Positions 26,640-35,713 of a stretch of DNA of 64,000 nucleotides are shown here, one piece after another. This DNA comes from an uncultured Nitrospira sp. (lineage in GTDB: Bacteria; Nitrospirota; Nitrospiria; Nitrospirales; Nitrospiraceae). The translations under genes were made by a program, and so were the position numbers. The stretch is taken from the NCBI GenBank assembly GCA_902500785.1, contig CABVRW010000002.1, positions 42,607 through 106,606 on the forward strand, read 5' to 3'. The notes beneath the pieces are model-generated. The model was not told where the DNA came from and made no database searches. It worked only from the letters and a program-made list of their open reading frames with translations. The first letter of the stretch is position 1. Each line of letters opens with the position of its first letter.

Positions 26640-28754
26640 ATGTACAAGACTATCTATATCCCGGTCGATAATTCCGACCATTCCAATACAGCCGTCGATG
26701 TCGGAGTGGAGTTGGCGAAAACCTATGGCTCAAAGATCGTGGGCAGCCACGTCTATGCGGCCAAGATGCACGATAAGCGCTTCAAACAGATGGAAGCGGG
26801 CCTTCCCGAGGAATATCACGACGAGAAGGAACTGGACCGGCAGCGCCAGATCCATGATTCACTGATTACCCGCGGCCTCCAGATCATCACCGACTCCTAT
26901 CTCGATTACGTCGATAAGAAGTGTACCGAGGCCAACCTGCCTGTCGAGCGGCGTTCCTTAGAAGGACGCAACTGGAAAGTATTGGCCGAGGATATCAACA
27001 CCAATGCCTATGATCTCGTGATTATGGGGGCCCTCGGAGTCGGAGCCGTCAAAGACAGCGTGATCGGCAGCAACACCGAACGAGTCCTCCGACGAGTGCG
27101 CAACTCCGACATGCTGATCATCAAGCAGCCGACCCCCGTGGGCACGGGGAAAATCGTCGTCGCGGTGGACGGCAGCCCCTACTCGTTCGGCGGCCTCATG
27201 ACCGGTTTGGCGTTGGGTAAAGCCTTCAACGTGCCAGTGGAGGCGATTTCGGCCTTTGATCCCTATTTCCACTACGCGGCGTTTCACAGTATTTCCGGCG
27301 TCCTGAACGAGGAGGCCGGGAAGGTCTTTCGGTTCAAAGAGCAGGAAAAACTGCATGAGGAAGTCATCGACAGCGGACTCGCCAAGATCTATCAATCCCA
27401 CCTCGATATTGCACGCGAGATCGCCCAGGCCGAGCAGACCGATGTTAAAACGACCCTCCTGGACGGAAAAGCCTTTGAAAAGATCATTCAATACGTGCGG
27501 AAAGAAAATCCCTGGCTTCTCATTGTGGGACGCATCGGTGTCCATAGCGACGAGGATATGGATATCGGCAGCAACACGGAGAACCTGCTGCGCGCCGCGG
27601 CGTGCAATATTCTGGTTTCCAATCGCAAGTATGTGCCGCCGATCGATACGCAAGCGGAATACACGATCGCCTGGACTGAAGAAGCCTTGCGCCGCATGGA
27701 ACGGATCCCCGTGTTTGCCCGTGGAGTGGCCAAGACCGCCATTCACCGGTATGCCATTGAGAAGGGTCACACGATCATCAGCAATACGGTCGTCGACACG
27801 GCCGTCGGACATATTTTGCCCAAGGGGGCGATGGATGCGATGCGGGCGTTGGGTGGAAATTTGGACGCTGCCGGAATCGATCGCGACAAAATGCAAGCCG
27901 ATGACTCCGTCGCGCAGGATTTGATGGGCTCTACCCTGAGCGGGATGATGACCCAAGTCGTGGAAGAGAAACCGGTCAACAGTCCCGGCACCCAGGCCTA
28001 CCTGGATCGCATGAGCCAGAATTACTTTGTCTGCGACGGGTGCGGGTATATCGGAAAGGGCGACACACCGGTGAAATGCCCGGTGTGCAGCGCCGAAGGC
28101 AACCGGTTCAAACAAGTCGATAAGACGATCTTCGAAGCAGCGGCGAAGGCCGAGGGAGGTCTCGAGACTGACTTGGCCTATGACGATGTTCCCATGCAGT
28201 GGACCAAGGACGCCAAGGAAGCGATTCGCGCCGTGCCCGCCGGATTCCAACGGCGACGCGCCAAGGCCAAGATCGAAAAGAGTGCCCGCAAGCTCGGCAT
28301 GACCACGATCACGCTCGAATATGCCGGCCCCATGATCAAAGAAGCGGCCTCCGAGGACTATACGCCCATCTTTGCGAACAAGGCCGCAGGGACCACGTCT
28401 CAACAGTCCCCTGTTGCCGCCGACACCACCGGTACCGAGACCCATGCCACGAACGGACATGATGCGGAGCCGGCCCAGGCTCCCAAGGAGACTACTCTGT
28501 CGCCCTATACCTGGACCCCGGACGCACAGGGTCGTTTGGACCGCGCACCGGAAGGGTTCATGCGGGAATGCACCAAGGCCTTGATCGAGAAACATGCCGA
28601 TAAGATCGGCACGACGGTGATCACCTTGGAAGTCGCGACTGAGGGCATCGAACAGGCCAAAGGCTATATGGCTGATGCCATGAAGACCGGTAATCTGAAA
28701 GACATGATTGCCAACCTGACAGGATCCTCCAGCAAGAGCGGGGCGAGCCAGTGA
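26640..28754 (+). CDS. UspA-UspA-PCP_red-zinc ribbon-PCP_red-PCP_red fusion
   Basis: A 704-residue soluble multidomain protein. Two universal-stress domains come first (about 1-163 and 169-328); the first has the ATP-binding pattern G-x2-G-x9-GS (GALGVGAVKDSVIGS). Then a PCP_red domain (341-387, WTEEALRRMERIPVFARGVAK), a rubredoxin-like zinc ribbon with Cys465/468 and Cys480/483 (CDGCGY, CPVC), and two more PCP_red-like domains (520-565 and 624-670). PCP_red is the small domain at the end of protochlorophyllide reductase subunit B; it also occurs in non-phototrophs with unknown role. The domain order is inferred from motifs. A Gly/Ala/Thr linker joins the last two domains. Its stop overlaps the next start. 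It may sense adenine nucleotides and bind a tetrapyrrole or metal. Confidence 0.8.
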   Translation: MYKTIYIPVDNSDHSNTAVDVGVELAKTYGSKIVGSHVYAAKMHDKRFKQMEAGLPEEYHDEKELDRQRQIHDSLITRGLQIITDSYLDYVDKKCTEANLPVERRSLEGRNWKVLAEDINTNAYDLVIMGALGVGAVKDSVIGSNTERVLRRVRNSDMLIIKQPTPVGTGKIVVAVDGSPYSFGGLMTGLALGKAFNVPVEAISAFDPYFHYAAFHSISGVLNEEAGKVFRFKEQEKLHEEVIDSGLAKIYQSHLDIAREIAQAEQTDVKTTLLDGKAFEKIIQYVRKENPWLLIVGRIGVHSDEDMDIGSNTENLLRAAACNILVSNRKYVPPIDTQAEYTIAWTEEALRRMERIPVFARGVAKTAIHRYAIEKGHTIISNTVVDTAVGHILPKGAMDAMRALGGNLDAAGIDRDKMQADDSVAQDLMGSTLSGMMTQVVEEKPVNSPGTQAYLDRMSQNYFVCDGCGYIGKGDTPVKCPVCSAEGNRFKQVDKTIFEAAAKAEGGLETDLAYDDVPMQWTKDAKEAIRAVPAGFQRRRAKAKIEKSARKLGMTTITLEYAGPMIKEAASEDYTPIFANKAAGTTSQQSPVAADTTGTETHATNGHDAEPAQAPKETTLSPYTWTPDAQGRLDRAPEGFMRECTKALIEKHADKIGTTVITLEVATEGIEQAKGYMADAMKTGNLKDMIANLTGSSSKSGASQ

Positions 28755-30154
28755 TGGGCAAATCACTGCCGGTCCTCAATTTCCCTCTCGGAGACAAGCT
28801 GGAATCCATCCAGCAGCAAATCTCGCAGTTCTTTACTCCGGGCGGTCAGACGGTGGGCCCCAACGATGGTCGGACTGTCGATGACTTCAAGCCCTACCTG
28901 GTGGCGTTGAATCTCACCAAGCGCTGTAACCTCAAGTGCGATCACTGTTATCTCGATGCGACGACCAAAGCCGGGGGGGGGTCTGACGAACTCAGCACGG
29001 AAGAGTGTTACCGCCTAATCGATCAAATTGCCGAAGTGAATAAAGGCTGTCTTCTGGTCATCACCGGCGGCGAGCCGCTCGTGCGACCAGACATCCTGGA
29101 CATCGCCAGGCATGCGGTGAAGCTTGGCTTTATCGTGGTGTTTGGCACCAACGGGATGCTGATCAACGACCGCATGGCCAAGACGTTGGTGGAAATCGGC
29201 GTCATGGGCGTGGGCATCAGCATTGATTCTCTTGATCCTCAGAAGCATAACAAGTTCCGCGGTGTGGCGGGCGCATTCGAGAGCGCCCTGGCGGGCATTG
29301 AAGCCTGTAAGCGCAATGGCCTCCAATTCCAGGTTCACTTCAGCGCCCAGCCCATGAATTATCAGGAGCTGCCTGCCGTGGTGGAATGGGCTCACACGCT
29401 TGGCGCTCGGGTCTTGAACGTCTTCTTCATGGTCTGCACCGGGCGTGGCGAAGAGCTGACCGATATCTCTCCCCAACAGTACGAAGAAGTCCTCGGCTAC
29501 CTCGTGGATTGTCAGGATCAATACAAAGACATGCTGGTGCGGGCTCGCTGCGCGCCGCATTTCAAGCGCCTGGCGTACGAAAAGGATCCCAACTCGCCGC
29601 TCACCAAAGCCACCGGCTACATGGGTGGCGGGTGTCTGGCCGGAACGAATTACGCGCGGGTCACTCCCAATGGAGAACTGACACCTTGTCCCTACATGCC
29701 GCTGTCCGCCGGAAATATCCGCGAGACTAGTTTCGTGGATCTTTGGGAAAAGTCGGATGTCTTCAATTCGTTTCGCTACCCGCAACTCAAGGGCAAGTGC
29801 GGCGATTGCGAATATACCGACATCTGCGGCGGCTGCCGCGCTCGTCCCTATGTCGACCATGGCGACTGGCTTGACGAAGACCAATGGTGCCTGTACACCC
29901 CCAAGGGCGGGGAAAAAATTAAAGTCGCCTTCAACACGACGGAAGAAACCGATATCGCGTGGGACGACGCTTCGGCACTTCGACTCAGCCGCATCCCCTA
30001 TTTCCTGCGCGCCATGGTCAAGAAGGGCGTGGAGCGTCATGCACGGGAAGCCGGAATCGAGATGGTTACCGTTGATCTGATGGAAGAGCTGCGAAAGAAG
30101 CGCTTCGGAAACGACGCGCCGGTCTTCAACTTCGATATGCGAGGGAAGGACTAG
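28754..30154 (+). CDS. Radical SAM/SPASM protein (NirJ/AhbD-like) with C-terminal PCP_red domain
   Basis: This 466-residue enzyme has a radical SAM core with CNLKCDHC (Cys58, 62, 65) and GGEPL, followed by a SPASM-type region with CLAGTNYARVTPNGELTPC and the heme-type spacing CGDCEYTDICGGCRARPY, as in NirJ and AhbD of haem d1 and alternative haem synthesis. After about residue 400 it carries a PCP_red-like domain (WDDASALRLSRIPYFLRAMV), matching the three in the upstream fusion. ATG 28754 overlaps the upstream stop by one base; GTG 28751 is an alternative. A tetrapyrrole or peptide substrate is likely; the exact one is unknown. Confidence 0.8.
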   Translation: MGKSLPVLNFPLGDKLESIQQQISQFFTPGGQTVGPNDGRTVDDFKPYLVALNLTKRCNLKCDHCYLDATTKAGGGSDELSTEECYRLIDQIAEVNKGCLLVITGGEPLVRPDILDIARHAVKLGFIVVFGTNGMLINDRMAKTLVEIGVMGVGISIDSLDPQKHNKFRGVAGAFESALAGIEACKRNGLQFQVHFSAQPMNYQELPAVVEWAHTLGARVLNVFFMVCTGRGEELTDISPQQYEEVLGYLVDCQDQYKDMLVRARCAPHFKRLAYEKDPNSPLTKATGYMGGGCLAGTNYARVTPNGELTPCPYMPLSAGNIRETSFVDLWEKSDVFNSFRYPQLKGKCGDCEYTDICGGCRARPYVDHGDWLDEDQWCLYTPKGGEKIKVAFNTTEETDIAWDDASALRLSRIPYFLRAMVKKGVERHAREAGIEMVTVDLMEELRKKRFGNDAPVFNFDMRGKD

Positions 30155-30156
30155 CC

Positions 30157-30208
30157 GGGCGAAACACCTACGGCCATCGGCAGCCCACGCTGCCCTCGCT
30201 GTTCGCCC
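30157..30208 (+). other. Nested hairpin between radical SAM and membrane protein genes
   Basis: An outer stem GGGCGAA/TTCGCCC (30157-30163 with 30202-30208) encloses a perfect inner stem GGCAGC/GCTGCC (30179-30184 with 30189-30194). It starts 3 bases after the stop and ends 14 bases before the next ATG, so it may tune transcript stability or translation. Confidence 0.4.
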
Positions 30209-30222
30209 AAGACCAATCTCTA

Positions 30223-30738
30223 ATGGATTCCGTACAAAGCATTTTTCTCGACCTGAATCAGCTGATTCCGATCGTCAACCATTGGTTCCATCTCCTATCG
30301 GCTGTCATCTGGATCGGAGGACTCGCCTTCATCGTGATGGCGGTCAAGCCAGGGCTTCGAGAGTCCGGTCTGCCGAAAGAGTATGTTCGCCCGATCACCG
30401 ACGCCTTCTACAAACACTACAAACGTGTGGCAGGCCTTCTGCTGGTGGTCCTGCTGTTTACGGGAGGCATCAACCTCCACTACGTCAATCAGATCTTCGT
30501 CTCCCAGACCGGCCAGGGGATGCAGAACCATCCCAAGTACCTGTGGATTTTTTGCATCAAGCTGATCCTGGTCTTGTGCCTGCTCACGCTGTTTCTCTAC
30601 ACCGTCATCTTTAAGTCCGATCAGGACGAAGAAGAGGAAGGTGAGCACTACGAATCAATTCCGTTTCAACGCGCCGCCCTTTGGATGGGCTTCTTCATCA
30701 TTCTCTGCGCCGCCGCCATGAAACACTTGCACCAGTAG
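30223..30738 (+). CDS. Small four-helix membrane protein, CopD-like
   Basis: This 171-residue inner-membrane protein has four predicted helices (about residues 15-38, 67-86, 105-127, 150-167) and an acidic loop (DQDEEEEGEHYE). The first helix carries spaced His residues (NHWFHLLSAVIWIGGLAF) as in CopD/DUF4149-like and cytochrome b-type proteins, so haem or metal binding is possible. It follows the NirJ-like gene by 68 bp and is probably in the same operon. No Shine-Dalgarno is obvious. Function unknown. Confidence 0.65.
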   Translation: MDSVQSIFLDLNQLIPIVNHWFHLLSAVIWIGGLAFIVMAVKPGLRESGLPKEYVRPITDAFYKHYKRVAGLLLVVLLFTGGINLHYVNQIFVSQTGQGMQNHPKYLWIFCIKLILVLCLLTLFLYTVIFKSDQDEEEEGEHYESIPFQRAALWMGFFIILCAAAMKHLHQ

Positions 30739-31069
30739 CGCAATTCCTTCCCCCCGGACATGACGTTCACCGACCCGGCTATCTCTTCTCGAATACCTCC
30801 ATTGGTTCGATCTCCGCAATACCCTCAGACCTCCCCGCTGTCCCTCCACCCGATCAAAAATGGATAGCATTCGTGTGCTGATCCAGGTACCCTTCCCGCG
30901 CACCTATGGCATGTGAGTTGCTTCTCATTGCGGAAGAGTACAATTTATTCTTCCATCAGCGCATTCTCCATCGTCGATTCACGGATGAAGGCCGGTTCAG
31001 TTCACCGACCACTGGATCCATCATGCGCTGTCTGGTCAGATAATCTCGCTTACCACAAGGAGATGAGCC
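30739..31069. other. Intergenic stretch upstream of the cytochrome gene
   Basis: About 330 bp with no convincing gene. It ends with a strong ribosome-binding site (AAGGAGATGAGCC) for the dihaem cytochrome gene. No clear promoter or terminator recognised. Confidence 0.5.
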
Positions 31070-32845
31070 ATGCCTTTCTGCCTACGACGTGTCTTAGCAC
31101 TCGCCGGGCTGTTGTTCGCATTGTCCACCGTGCATTGCCAGGCCATTGACCTGCCCCCTGCACAACACCTCAGTACTGCTGATGCGCAAGGATGGACGGA
31201 ACAAGACCGGCAGCACTGGTATCATACGTCGGCCGGCTCCCAGCTGATCCCATACGACTGGTTTGTCGCACTGGTCGATGACCAGTTAGAAAAAACGTTC
31301 GACCAAACCGGTGTTCTATCTGACCCGACCCGAGAGGACAGACTACCTGTCGGACTGTCGGAACCCAAGTCTCCAAGCCCATCCTCATCACCCACGGGGC
31401 TGAACTGCGCCTTCTGCCACACGACCCAGTTCACCTATCAAGGCAAGCAGATGCGCATCGAGGGCGGGCCTTCCCTTCAGAATAACCAGCAATTCCTGAA
31501 CGCACTCATGGAGAGGCTTGGGGCGCTCCTCTCGCCGGACATGCCGACCCTCCTCAAAAACCTGAAAGAATTGAATCCCCCAGAGCGGTTCAACACGTTC
31601 GCGACCAACGTGTTGAACCGACGCGGGGAGGGAGTGACCGCTCATACTCTCACGAAGCTGGCTATGGATGTCGCGACATTCACGCAAGCTCTCATCAGCC
31701 GAGGCGGAAGAGACCTCTCGCCGGCACGGTGGGGTCCTGGACGGTTCGATGCGCTGGGCCGTGGCGGCAATACCGTCTTCACTCCGCTCAATCCGGACAA
31801 TCTACGGCCGGCCAACGCACCGGTGAGTGTCCCGGCTCTATGGGGAGTGTGGGAATATGACTGGGTCCAGTGGGCCGGCTCGATTCAACATCCGCTCGCG
31901 AGAAATATCGCGCAGGTCATCGGCGTGAATGCCGGCCTCTTTGCTTGGACCCAAAAACCTTTCCTGGGCCCCCTTAGCGAAGACTACAAGTTTCACTCGT
32001 CGGTCGATATCGAAGCCTTGAAACAATTGGAGCATCTCGCGAGACGGTTGCAACCGCCTCAGTGGCCGAAAGTCTTTCCTCCTATCAAACAAGAAGTGGC
32101 CGTAAGGGGACGGGACCTGTACCACGGCAACAAGAGCAAGGGCATTCCGAACCTGTGCGCCCATTGCCATGTCGCGAAACAGATCAAGACACCATCCCCG
32201 AACGGACCGAGCTTACAGGTCACGATGATTCCTCAACATGAAATCGGAACCGACTCTCTGTACCTTGAAAACTTCTCCCGTCGCACGGTAGACACCGGCC
32301 CATTGGGCCGTGGACGGCTCTCAGCGAAAGACGCCTCACAGTATGTGACGTCGGAGATACTCGGACGGGACAACCATGCGGCGGACAATCCGGACTATGC
32401 TTTCCGCACAAACGAATGGCGGGACTGGCCACAGTATATCGCTCGTCCACACGTGGCCATCTGGGCCACCGCCCCCTTCCTGCACAACGGCTCGGTTCCC
32501 AACCTCTATGAGCTGCTCTCTCCGGCCAAGGATCGCCACAGTTGCTTCTACCTCAGCCCCAACATGGAGTTCGATCCGCAATATGTCGGATACAAGGTCA
32601 TCGAATGCGATCCGACCGCTCCAGGACCGCCGGGAGGGTTTCGGTTCGAAACCTACTTGCCCGGGAACGCCAATGGGGGGCACGAATTTACAAACACTCC
32701 GACTTGCAACGGCCCGACCAATAACGGCGTCGTGGGATGTGAGCTGCCGGTGGAGGACCGGATGGCGATCATTGAATATATGAAAACCTGTGACCTCGAC
32801 CGCCGGGTCATCCGTGGCGCTCCGGTCTGTCGAGATCTTGAGTAG
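31070..32845 (+). CDS. RoxA-like dihaem cytochrome c / peroxidase family protein
   Basis: This 591-residue exported protein has a signal peptide (ending near HCQAID) and two c-type haem sites, CAFCH (113-117) and CAHCH (373-377). It shares features of the dihaem peroxidase/MauG superfamily in its RoxA branch: WGPGRFDALG near 231, and RPHVAIWATAPFLHNGSVPNLYELL near the C-terminus. RoxA oxidatively cleaves polyisoprene; other members of the branch are uncharacterised, so substrate assignment is tentative. Four to six Cys in the last 60 residues may form disulfides. It stands 147 bp upstream of a V4R-type sensor kinase on the same strand. Confidence 0.75.
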   Translation: MPFCLRRVLALAGLLFALSTVHCQAIDLPPAQHLSTADAQGWTEQDRQHWYHTSAGSQLIPYDWFVALVDDQLEKTFDQTGVLSDPTREDRLPVGLSEPKSPSPSSSPTGLNCAFCHTTQFTYQGKQMRIEGGPSLQNNQQFLNALMERLGALLSPDMPTLLKNLKELNPPERFNTFATNVLNRRGEGVTAHTLTKLAMDVATFTQALISRGGRDLSPARWGPGRFDALGRGGNTVFTPLNPDNLRPANAPVSVPALWGVWEYDWVQWAGSIQHPLARNIAQVIGVNAGLFAWTQKPFLGPLSEDYKFHSSVDIEALKQLEHLARRLQPPQWPKVFPPIKQEVAVRGRDLYHGNKSKGIPNLCAHCHVAKQIKTPSPNGPSLQVTMIPQHEIGTDSLYLENFSRRTVDTGPLGRGRLSAKDASQYVTSEILGRDNHAADNPDYAFRTNEWRDWPQYIARPHVAIWATAPFLHNGSVPNLYELLSPAKDRHSCFYLSPNMEFDPQYVGYKVIECDPTAPGPPGGFRFETYLPGNANGGHEFTNTPTCNGPTNNGVVGCELPVEDRMAIIEYMKTCDLDRRVIRGAPVCRDLE

Positions 32846-32991
32846 CAAATTACGGCCGAACAAGCCCCTGTGGGCCGGCGGACGCAACGCCAGGAAAGAG
32901 GCGCCTCGCCTCAGGCGGGTCGGTTCGTTATGATTTGGTCGCCAGGACACTCCTCTGTCACGAGGCATGCCCCGAATCGGATTGCTTTCGT

Positions 32992-35709
32992 ATGACCGAC
33001 CTGCTCTCCAAAGACCACTCCATTCTCGAACGCCCGTTCATGGAGTTTCGCCCCTTCGGCCTCAACGACCAGGGCGAAAAAATCTCCGACATCAGCGGGG
33101 TCATCGTTCAATCAAACATAGACTACCTGTGCGATTACCTCACTCGCATCTCCGGGCAAGACGCCGCCAGTGAAGCGCTGGAGGAACTGTGCCGATTGCT
33201 CAACGCTCGCCTGCCGGATCGGACCTACCACGTCACCCCCGACTCGCTTCGCAACATCTGGAATAGTTACTCCTACGAATTCGTTTGCTACCTCAGAGAG
33301 TTCTGCGAACGACTGTCCGGCGATCCCCAGTTTCACGTCAACGTGGGAACGGACAAGAAAGTGCCTCCCCTGATCCAAATCCTGTGCCGCCCGTTTTCGA
33401 CCCAACAGCTCTATAAGATGTGGCCCTATTTCGGCAGCAAATACGTCCGAGGCGTGTTGGAGTTTGAGGTCGGCCGGGTGACCCGGCGGTCGGCCGTCCT
33501 TCGAATGACGTTCACCGACCGAGCCCTCGTGCAGTTCGGCCCCTACCGGAACCGGTGCGTGGACGTCATCTGCCTGTCTTGCAAGAGCAGCATCGCGCGG
33601 GTGCAAACTCAAATGCACGGCACCCCGGCCGCCACGGTCAGAGACCTCTCATGCACAGCCAACGGCGATCCCTATTGTGAATGGGAATTTACCTGGGCGC
33701 CGCAAGTCCGTAGTTCCGTGCCGCTGGCCATGTGGATGCTCGTCGCAGGGGGAACATTCGCCTACCTGCATCTCCGCCAGCCTGATGTGCCGACGCTGGA
33801 GGCGCTGGGGCTCGCGGCCATTCCCGCATCGTTGTTGTGGTGGATGATCACCAGCCATATGCGCCAAGCCGCCAAACCGCTCCAGCGATTGATCAAGGAC
33901 CAGGAACAAGTCGTCGATGCCCGACATGAGGAATTGCGCGAGGCCTATCTCGAACAACAAAGCACCGCCGTCACATTGCGCCGCAAGATCAATGATTTGA
34001 CGACCCTCCACCGCGCGGGCTTACTGTTCAGTTCGACTTTCGATCGCGAAGAGCTGTTTACCAACGTCCTGGATACGATCGTCCGTGACCTGCGCTACGA
34101 TCGTGCCATGATCACGCAGTTTGATCGCGCACGGAAGGTGTCGCACGATTTTCGGGTGCGCGGCATGCCGCAGGAGGTCGCGGATTTTCTGCGTACCCAG
34201 GAGGTCAACATCACCGACCCGAACAGCGTGGAAGGGGCCGTGTTCTTGCGCGGCGAGCCGGTGCTGACAAACAACATTCACGAGATCTGGGACCGGCTAC
34301 ATCCGTTCGATCAAAAATTGATCACCATGGTCAACGTGAAATCGTTCATTACCGTTCCGCTCAAAACCCAAGACGCCGTGATCGGCTCGCTCTCGGTGGA
34401 TCGCACGCATGATCAAGCGCTCACGCAGGACGATCTTGACGTGTTGGTGACCCTCGCCAGTCAAGTCGCCATCGCCCTGGACAACGCCCAGGCCTATCGT
34501 GAGATCGAATCGTTGAACGCCGGTCTGGAGGCCCGTGTCCGCGAACGCACGGCAGAGTTGGAAGCCGCCAATGCGCAACTCAAACAGATGGATCGCCTCA
34601 AATCGAAATTCCTCGCCCACGTGTCCCACGAGCTTCGAACCCCACTCACCAGCATCGTCGGCTTCGCGGACAATATGATCGAGGGACTTGTCGGCTCGCT
34701 CAATATGAAGCAGGAACAGTATCTCACCCGCATCAAAGCCAACGGTACGAGGCTCGCACGCATGATCACCGATCTCCTCGACCTTTCCCGCGTCGAAGCA
34801 GGCAAACTCGTGCTCTCCTTCGACCATGTCTGCCTTCCGGCGCTGGTCACCGATGTCATCGAACAACTCCTTCCTCTCGCCATCACGAAACATTTAACGA
34901 TTGATATCCAGAGTCAGGATCCGGGGCTCCTGGTCTGGGCGGACCAGGACCGACTCAGCCAGATTTTGACGAATTTATTGGATAATGCTATCAAGTACAC
35001 TCCGGACGGCGGGCAGGTCTCGGTGGCGCTCTCGATCGATACTCACGACATGGCTCGTGTGGTCATCCGTGACACCGGCCAGGGCATTCCATCGGATGCC
35101 CTCCCCAAACTTTTTGATCCGTTCTTCCGGGTGCAACAGGAAGAGCGCAGTCAAACCAAGGGCTTGGGGCTCGGTTTGGCGATCGTCAAAGATTTGGTCG
35201 ATCTGCACGGCGGCAGCATCACGGTTCATAGCGAGATCGATCAGGGAACGGAATTTACCTTCACGCTCCCCCTGCAGTCGCGCGAGCCGTCTCCTGCCAC
35301 CCGCTTGCCCGCCGTCCGTCGCAGCCTTTTAGTGGTCGATGACGATCCTGACATTTGCGATCTTCTACGGGATCGTCTGGAATCGGAAGGTTTTCATGTC
35401 TACACGGCGGCGGACGGTCGCGCCGCGTTACGCATGCTGGCAGACACAGCGGTCGATGGAGTGTTGCTTGATATCGCCTTGCCGGAAGTGGACGGGTTTG
35501 AGGTCCTGCGACAATTGCGTCCCACTCACCCCACGCTACCAGTGGTCATCATGACGGCGGTGGAAGCGCTGGACCGTGCCATGGCCGCGGTGGAGTCCGG
35601 CGCCCAAGGATATCTACTGAAGCCGTTCGATGCGGCTCGGTTGCGGCAAATCGTCGATCGTTGGTTCATTGCCGGCTCCGGCAAGACCGATTCTGCGATA
35701 GGACGCTAA
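32992..35709 (+). CDS. V4R-GAF hybrid sensor histidine kinase with receiver domain
   Basis: A 905-residue signalling protein. Residues 35-235 look like a haem-NO-binding/V4R sensor, ending in RDLSCTANGDPYCEWEF with its paired Cys (221, 229). Two hydrophobic segments follow (about 242-260 and 268-287), then a linker, a GAF domain (about 340-502), a coiled coil, HisKA with His546 (AHVSHELRTPL), HATPase_c (NLLDNAIKYT, DTGQGIP, GLGLGLA) and a receiver domain with Asp837. V4R domains bind small hydrophobic ligands in regulators such as XylR. ATG 32992 is preferred to TTG 32935; the upstream extension has no domain value. The FadL gene starts 4 bp after its stop. Confidence 0.8.
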   Translation: MTDLLSKDHSILERPFMEFRPFGLNDQGEKISDISGVIVQSNIDYLCDYLTRISGQDAASEALEELCRLLNARLPDRTYHVTPDSLRNIWNSYSYEFVCYLREFCERLSGDPQFHVNVGTDKKVPPLIQILCRPFSTQQLYKMWPYFGSKYVRGVLEFEVGRVTRRSAVLRMTFTDRALVQFGPYRNRCVDVICLSCKSSIARVQTQMHGTPAATVRDLSCTANGDPYCEWEFTWAPQVRSSVPLAMWMLVAGGTFAYLHLRQPDVPTLEALGLAAIPASLLWWMITSHMRQAAKPLQRLIKDQEQVVDARHEELREAYLEQQSTAVTLRRKINDLTTLHRAGLLFSSTFDREELFTNVLDTIVRDLRYDRAMITQFDRARKVSHDFRVRGMPQEVADFLRTQEVNITDPNSVEGAVFLRGEPVLTNNIHEIWDRLHPFDQKLITMVNVKSFITVPLKTQDAVIGSLSVDRTHDQALTQDDLDVLVTLASQVAIALDNAQAYREIESLNAGLEARVRERTAELEAANAQLKQMDRLKSKFLAHVSHELRTPLTSIVGFADNMIEGLVGSLNMKQEQYLTRIKANGTRLARMITDLLDLSRVEAGKLVLSFDHVCLPALVTDVIEQLLPLAITKHLTIDIQSQDPGLLVWADQDRLSQILTNLLDNAIKYTPDGGQVSVALSIDTHDMARVVIRDTGQGIPSDALPKLFDPFFRVQQEERSQTKGLGLGLAIVKDLVDLHGGSITVHSEIDQGTEFTFTLPLQSREPSPATRLPAVRRSLLVVDDDPDICDLLRDRLESEGFHVYTAADGRAALRMLADTAVDGVLLDIALPEVDGFEVLRQLRPTHPTLPVVIMTAVEALDRAMAAVESGAQGYLLKPFDAARLRQIVDRWFIAGSGKTDSAIGR

Positions 35710-35713
35710 CCCT

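Noticed and set aside
26958..28766. A 602-codon minus-strand open frame
   Set aside because: It is the complement of the Usp/PCP_red fusion; its translation shows no domain and the plus frame has clear motifs.
29015..30040. A 341-codon minus-strand open frame
   Set aside because: Shadow of the radical SAM/SPASM gene.
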